Origin: DASXMX01 sp036794395
GTDB taxonomy: Bacteria > Planctomycetota > Phycisphaerae > Tepidisphaerales > Tepidisphaeraceae
Direction of reading: 5' to 3'
Assembly: GCA_036794395.1 (NCBI GenBank)
Contig: DAIRGS010000332.1
Span: 1 to 7,858, forward strand
DNA: 7,858 nt
This document shows positions 5,840-7,858 of this stretch, piece by piece. The translations under genes and the position numbers were made by a program. Under the pieces are notes generated by a model. That model saw nothing but the letters and a program-made list of their open reading frames with translations, was not told where the DNA came from and did no database searches. Position 1 is the stretch's first letter, and the number at the start of each line of letters is the position of its first letter.

Positions 5840-5868
5840 ATCGTATGCGTGGCGGCGAGAGGGGTCAA
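5840..5868 (-). promoter_or_regulatory. sigma-70-type promoter for the clpP cluster
   Basis: On the minus strand TTGACC (5868-5863) is separated by exactly 17 bases from TACGAT (5845-5840). This is 5 of 6 and 4 of 6 matches to the -35 and -10 consensus. Transcription would start near 5833, leaving a leader of about 24 bases that contains the Shine-Dalgarno sequence. No sigma-54 promoter motif was seen here. Confidence 0.6.
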
Positions 5869-5976
5869 CGTATCCGCCCAGCCCCGCCGGTATTGCAAGA
5901 ATCGCAGTTCGCGTTCTTGAATGGCTCGCTAGTGCCTGTTACGTGTCCGACGATGGCTTTCAGGCCGCCGGCGCAA

Positions 5977-5984
5977 TATATTAT
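5977..5984 (+). promoter_or_regulatory. possible -10 element for the small acidic protein gene
   Basis: TATATT/TATTAT lies 5-12 bases before the ATG at 5989. If used, transcription would begin at or next to the start codon, giving a nearly leaderless mRNA. That would fit the absence of a Shine-Dalgarno sequence. No good -35 box was found, so this is tentative. Confidence 0.25.
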
Positions 5985-5988
5985 CGAC

Positions 5989-6237
5989 ATGGCGACCATA
6001 CGCCTCATCGGTAGCGTCGACGAACATCATCGTCTCTCGGCAGAGGTTCCGGCCTCTATTTCTGCCGGATCGGTTGAAGTAACGATTGTAGTACCCCAGG
6101 CTGCCGGCGATGAGGATGATGATGCGGGTTTCGCGTGGTCGGCGGGCGTTGTCGAGGCGTGTGCGGATGAACTCGCCGATGCATCTCACGACATCTACAC
6201 GATGATTGACGGGGAGCCATTGGATGATCGCCGGTAA
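5989..6237 (+). CDS. small acidic protein, probable type II antitoxin
   Basis: Encodes an 82-residue protein beginning MATIRLIGSVDEHHRLSAEV. The N-terminal half (to about 36) looks like a short beta-rich, AbrB-like or DUF104-like domain. The middle is very acidic (GDEDDDAG), followed by a helix with WSAGVVEACADELADASHDIY and the ending TMIDGEPLDDRR. I recall this pattern (a short beta domain, an acidic linker, then 'DIYT..DGEP') from small antitoxins that precede MazF/PemK- or PIN-type toxins, but this is from memory. A second frame, MIAGKVLL, overlaps its 3' end as a toxin gene would, but stops after 11 codons. It may be an orphan antitoxin. There is no Shine-Dalgarno sequence. It is transcribed divergently from the clpP cluster. 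Confidence 0.65.
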   Translation: MATIRLIGSVDEHHRLSAEVPASISAGSVEVTIVVPQAAGDEDDDAGFAWSAGVVEACADELADASHDIYTMIDGEPLDDRR

Positions 6238-6259
6238 GGTTTTATTGCACCACGGTTAG
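6224..6259 (+). pseudogene. possible remnant of a toxin gene overlapping the antitoxin
   Basis: An ATG at 6224 overlaps the last codons of the preceding gene in another frame, the usual layout of an antitoxin-toxin operon. It reads MIAGKVLLHHG and then meets TAG at 6257-6259. The start resembles the first strand of MazF/PemK-like toxins (MI-x-G-x-VL pattern). After the TAG the same frame stays open to 6649, but I cannot recognise a toxin in it and its last part is out of frame within the HNH gene. It is a decayed toxin start at best. Confidence 0.3.
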
Positions 6260-6424
6260 GTGCCCCATTGGCCCGCGGTAGACGGCGGTAGCCAAGTGGC
6301 TCAAAGCGTTCTGGAATCGTTACTCCAGCCCGGCAGTGAAACAGCGGTGTGGAATGGAAGGATCTGGACGTTGGCGAGGATCGAGTGGCCTGAGGTATCC
6401 CGAGTCAAAAACCATGATTTGCTT

Positions 6425-6431
6425 GGTGGAG
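6425..6431 (+). promoter_or_regulatory. Shine-Dalgarno sequence for the HNH nuclease gene
   Basis: GGTGGAG lies 7 bases before the ATG at 6439, an ideal spacing. It is one of the few clear ribosome binding sites in the window and supports this start. Confidence 0.65.
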
Positions 6432-6438
6432 TCTACAT

Positions 6439-7311
6439 ATGCCGCCAGTTAGACAGGCTTGGGGCGTGCGGGCGCAGCCCCACCACATCAACCGTATCAC
6501 GGAATTCTTGCGCCGTGACGTGGTCGCGCTTGGCTGGCCCGGGCTTGGCAGTTTGGCGGGAATGGATCTCGACGAAATCAAACATGTGCTTCGGAAAGTT
6601 TACAAGATCCGAGATAAGAGAGAACTCGGGACGAGCGCCGGGTTGCTAAACACGTTTGTGAATCGCGTGAATGATGGCGATTACGTGATCGTCCCATCGC
6701 CCGAGGACGGGGCTGTTTACGTAGGAACATTTCGCGGTGGGTATCGACACGCGACAGCAAAGGAACAAGACACCTACTCGCACCAGCGGAGGGTCACGTG
6801 GCTACTTGGAAAATCAAGAATTCCTCGTGACCAACTGCCTGAGATTGTTGTCAGTTCGCTGAGGGCCCAACAGCCGATCTTCTCAATAAACTCAACTGCG
6901 GTGCGCGACTTTATTGGGCTGCAACCATCCAGTGGTAACGCGGACCCCATCATCTTTGAGATTGACGACATTAGTGCCGTTGAAGGCTCCGTAAATACCG
7001 TGTTCGCAAAGCGCGCGCGGCGCGTCCAGAAATTACGTGCTGAGAAGATTCGGCAGGCGCTTGCATCTGGCGGAGGTCGGCTTATTTGCGAAGTTCAAGG
7101 GTGTGGATTCGATTTTGAAGCTTTTTACGGTGACGTGGGAAAGGGGTTCGCTCATGTTCATCACCGGAGGCAACTGAACTCGGCTGAAGACGAACGTCGC
7201 ACTCTGCTAAGTGAACTGGCCATCATCTGCGCCAATTGCCATGCCATGATTCACCGCCATGGCAAGTGCCGAGAGATGGAAGGACTGATCTCGCCCGGAA
7301 AAGTGTCCTAA
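6439..7311 (+). CDS. HNH endonuclease with an N-terminal restriction-associated domain
   Basis: Encodes a 290-residue two-domain protein. The N-terminal part (about 5-150) carries WGVRAQ, then VVALGWPGLGSL, then SAGLLNTFVNRVNDGDYVIVP and GAVYVGTFRGGY, then RRVTWLLGKSRIPRDQL. I associate this pattern with the N-terminal domain of some Mrr-like and other modification-dependent restriction proteins, possibly PUA/EVE-like. The C-terminal part (about 212-275) is an HNH nuclease of the McrA-like type. C217 and C222 with C264 and C267 probably bind structural zinc. The active-site beta-beta-alpha-metal core is HVHHRRQL (239-246) with NCHAMIH (266-272). It probably cuts foreign, perhaps base-modified, DNA as a type IV-like restriction enzyme. 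No methyltransferase is nearby. A good Shine-Dalgarno sequence precedes the start. The basic protein gene starts 32 bases after its stop in the same direction. The target is unknown. Confidence 0.85.
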   Translation: MPPVRQAWGVRAQPHHINRITEFLRRDVVALGWPGLGSLAGMDLDEIKHVLRKVYKIRDKRELGTSAGLLNTFVNRVNDGDYVIVPSPEDGAVYVGTFRGGYRHATAKEQDTYSHQRRVTWLLGKSRIPRDQLPEIVVSSLRAQQPIFSINSTAVRDFIGLQPSSGNADPIIFEIDDISAVEGSVNTVFAKRARRVQKLRAEKIRQALASGGGRLICEVQGCGFDFEAFYGDVGKGFAHVHHRRQLNSAEDERRTLLSELAIICANCHAMIHRHGKCREMEGLISPGKVS

Positions 7312-7343
7312 AGTCTCGGTTGGCGCTTTTGGGAATTCACGTC

Positions 7344-7637
7344 ATGGGAAAGCGAAAAAAGATTGCGATCAGTCGTCTGATCATTGTGGACGCACCCGGC
7401 TTCGATCCCGAGCGTCCTGATGTGAATGACTTTCTGAATCTCATCCAGGCCGCCGCAGAGAGAATAGCGGCAAGCCCTGTCGCGTCAAAGGCGTCCATAA
7501 AGACGCCGGCTGGCAAAAAAAAGAGGAAAGCAGTCCGCACCAAATCCGGCACTTTACGAGTGCGGGCTCGAAGTCGAAGTGATAAACCCAATTCCTCGGC
7601 GAAGTCCTCTCGCCGAAGTCACCCGAAAAAGAAATGA
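7344..7637 (+). CDS. small highly basic protein of unknown function
   Basis: Encodes a 97-residue protein with two parts. Residues 1-45 (MGKRKKIAISRLIIVDAPGF, then PDVNDFLNLIQAAAERIAAS) look like a short strand followed by an amphipathic helix. Residues 46-97 are dominated by Lys, Arg, Ser and Pro, resembling the disordered tails of nucleoid-associated or histone-like proteins, and end in HPKKK. Strong nucleic-acid binding is likely. I recognise no family. The start at 7344 is the first ATG after the HNH gene; GGGA 10 bases upstream is a weak ribosome site. The 32-base gap suggests co-transcription with the HNH gene, so it may be an accessory factor. The same frame continues after the TGA with GTG and 22 more codons (to 7710), which is probably chance. 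Confidence 0.65.
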   Translation: MGKRKKIAISRLIIVDAPGFDPERPDVNDFLNLIQAAAERIAASPVASKASIKTPAGKKKRKAVRTKSGTLRVRARSRSDKPNSSAKSSRRSHPKKK

Positions 7638-7858
7638 GTGACTACAAGCGAACGTGATTCGCTCGAGCGTGGTGTCGTCCGCCTCTTTGACACCTGGCTT
7701 CCGAAGTGAGGCGCACTGCTGGTTTCGCCGTAGTCCCTTCATCGCTGCGACTACAAACAGTGGCATCGTCGAGAACATCATGCGTAGTCGTGGCTGGGGA
7801 CCACGCTGACCAGTAATTGAATAGCGCTCGAAAGGCACTGTTTTCCGGGGTTTTTTGT

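Noticed and set aside
5897..5918. Imperfect inverted repeat AAGAATCGC...GCGTTCTT between the divergent clpP and antitoxin-like genes
   Set aside because: It could be an antitoxin operator, but the arms are imperfect and only one copy is present.
6290..6345. tRNA-like phrase (GTAGCCAAGTGGCTCAAAGC followed by GGAATCGTTACTCC)
   Set aside because: It recalls a tRNA D-arm, but no acceptor stem, anticodon arm or T-loop can be folded around it.
6260..6438. Open frame from a GTG, in the same frame as the toxin-like remnant, that could be a gene upstream of the HNH enzyme
   Set aside because: It has no Shine-Dalgarno sequence or recognisable motif, and its continuation runs out of frame inside the HNH gene, which has a strong start of its own at 6439.
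7638..7710. Read-through extension of the basic protein (GTG directly after the TGA, then 22 codons)
   Set aside because: One in-frame stop followed by a short open stretch is expected by chance, and there is no sign of a recoding element.
7554..7838. Minus-strand frame of 94 codons at the right edge
   Set aside because: It overlaps the 3' end of the basic protein gene, has no ribosome site or known motif, and looks like a chance frame. The 221 bases after 7637 hold only a weak 5-bp hairpin (7789-7805) and an unpaired T-run at the edge.
1..7858. CRISPR arrays, rRNA genes or a replication origin
   Set aside because: No regularly spaced repeats, rRNA signatures or DnaA-box clusters were seen on either strand.

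Overview
The window carries mostly chromosomal housekeeping genes on the minus strand, flanked by accessory DNA on both sides. The organism is most likely a planctomycete or a close relative. This is inference from three things: two divergent ClpP paralogues sit in one cluster, gene gaps are filled with short inverted or tandem repeats of a style I associate with planctomycete genomes, and start codons mostly lack a Shine-Dalgarno sequence. No rRNA or other taxonomic marker is present.

Layout. Positions 3-905 (+) hold a broken IS5/IS4-type (DDE) transposase with two lesions, one of them an apparent 23-bp insertion. Positions 906-1454 hold no convincing protein gene. They contain a possible IS end, two repeat elements, and a structured minus-strand segment ending in a good intrinsic terminator. 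Positions 1455-5809 are a run of five minus-strand genes, read right to left: a ClpP with an intact catalytic triad, a VOC/glyoxalase-fold protein, a second ClpP whose triad aspartate is asparagine, a small lipoprotein with a coiled coil, and a GAF-AAA+-Fis sigma-54 activator. A sigma-70-like promoter lies just upstream of the first ClpP. The gaps either side of the VOC gene are each filled by a large inverted repeat.

Positions 5989-7637 (+) are accessory. They hold a small acidic protein resembling the antitoxin of a type II toxin-antitoxin pair, whose overlapping downstream frame is cut short after 11 codons. Next comes a two-domain protein ending in an HNH nuclease, which looks like a modification-dependent or type IV-like restriction enzyme. 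Last is a small, very basic protein of unknown function 32 bp downstream.

How the genes may work together. The two ClpPs probably form a mixed 14-mer in which the Asp-to-Asn subunit depends on its partner, as described for Listeria ClpP1/ClpP2. The lipoprotein and sigma-54 activator follow in the same direction and may be partly co-transcribed with the clpP genes, but their shared function is unknown. The HNH protein with its basic neighbour is the best candidate here for a little-described defence unit.
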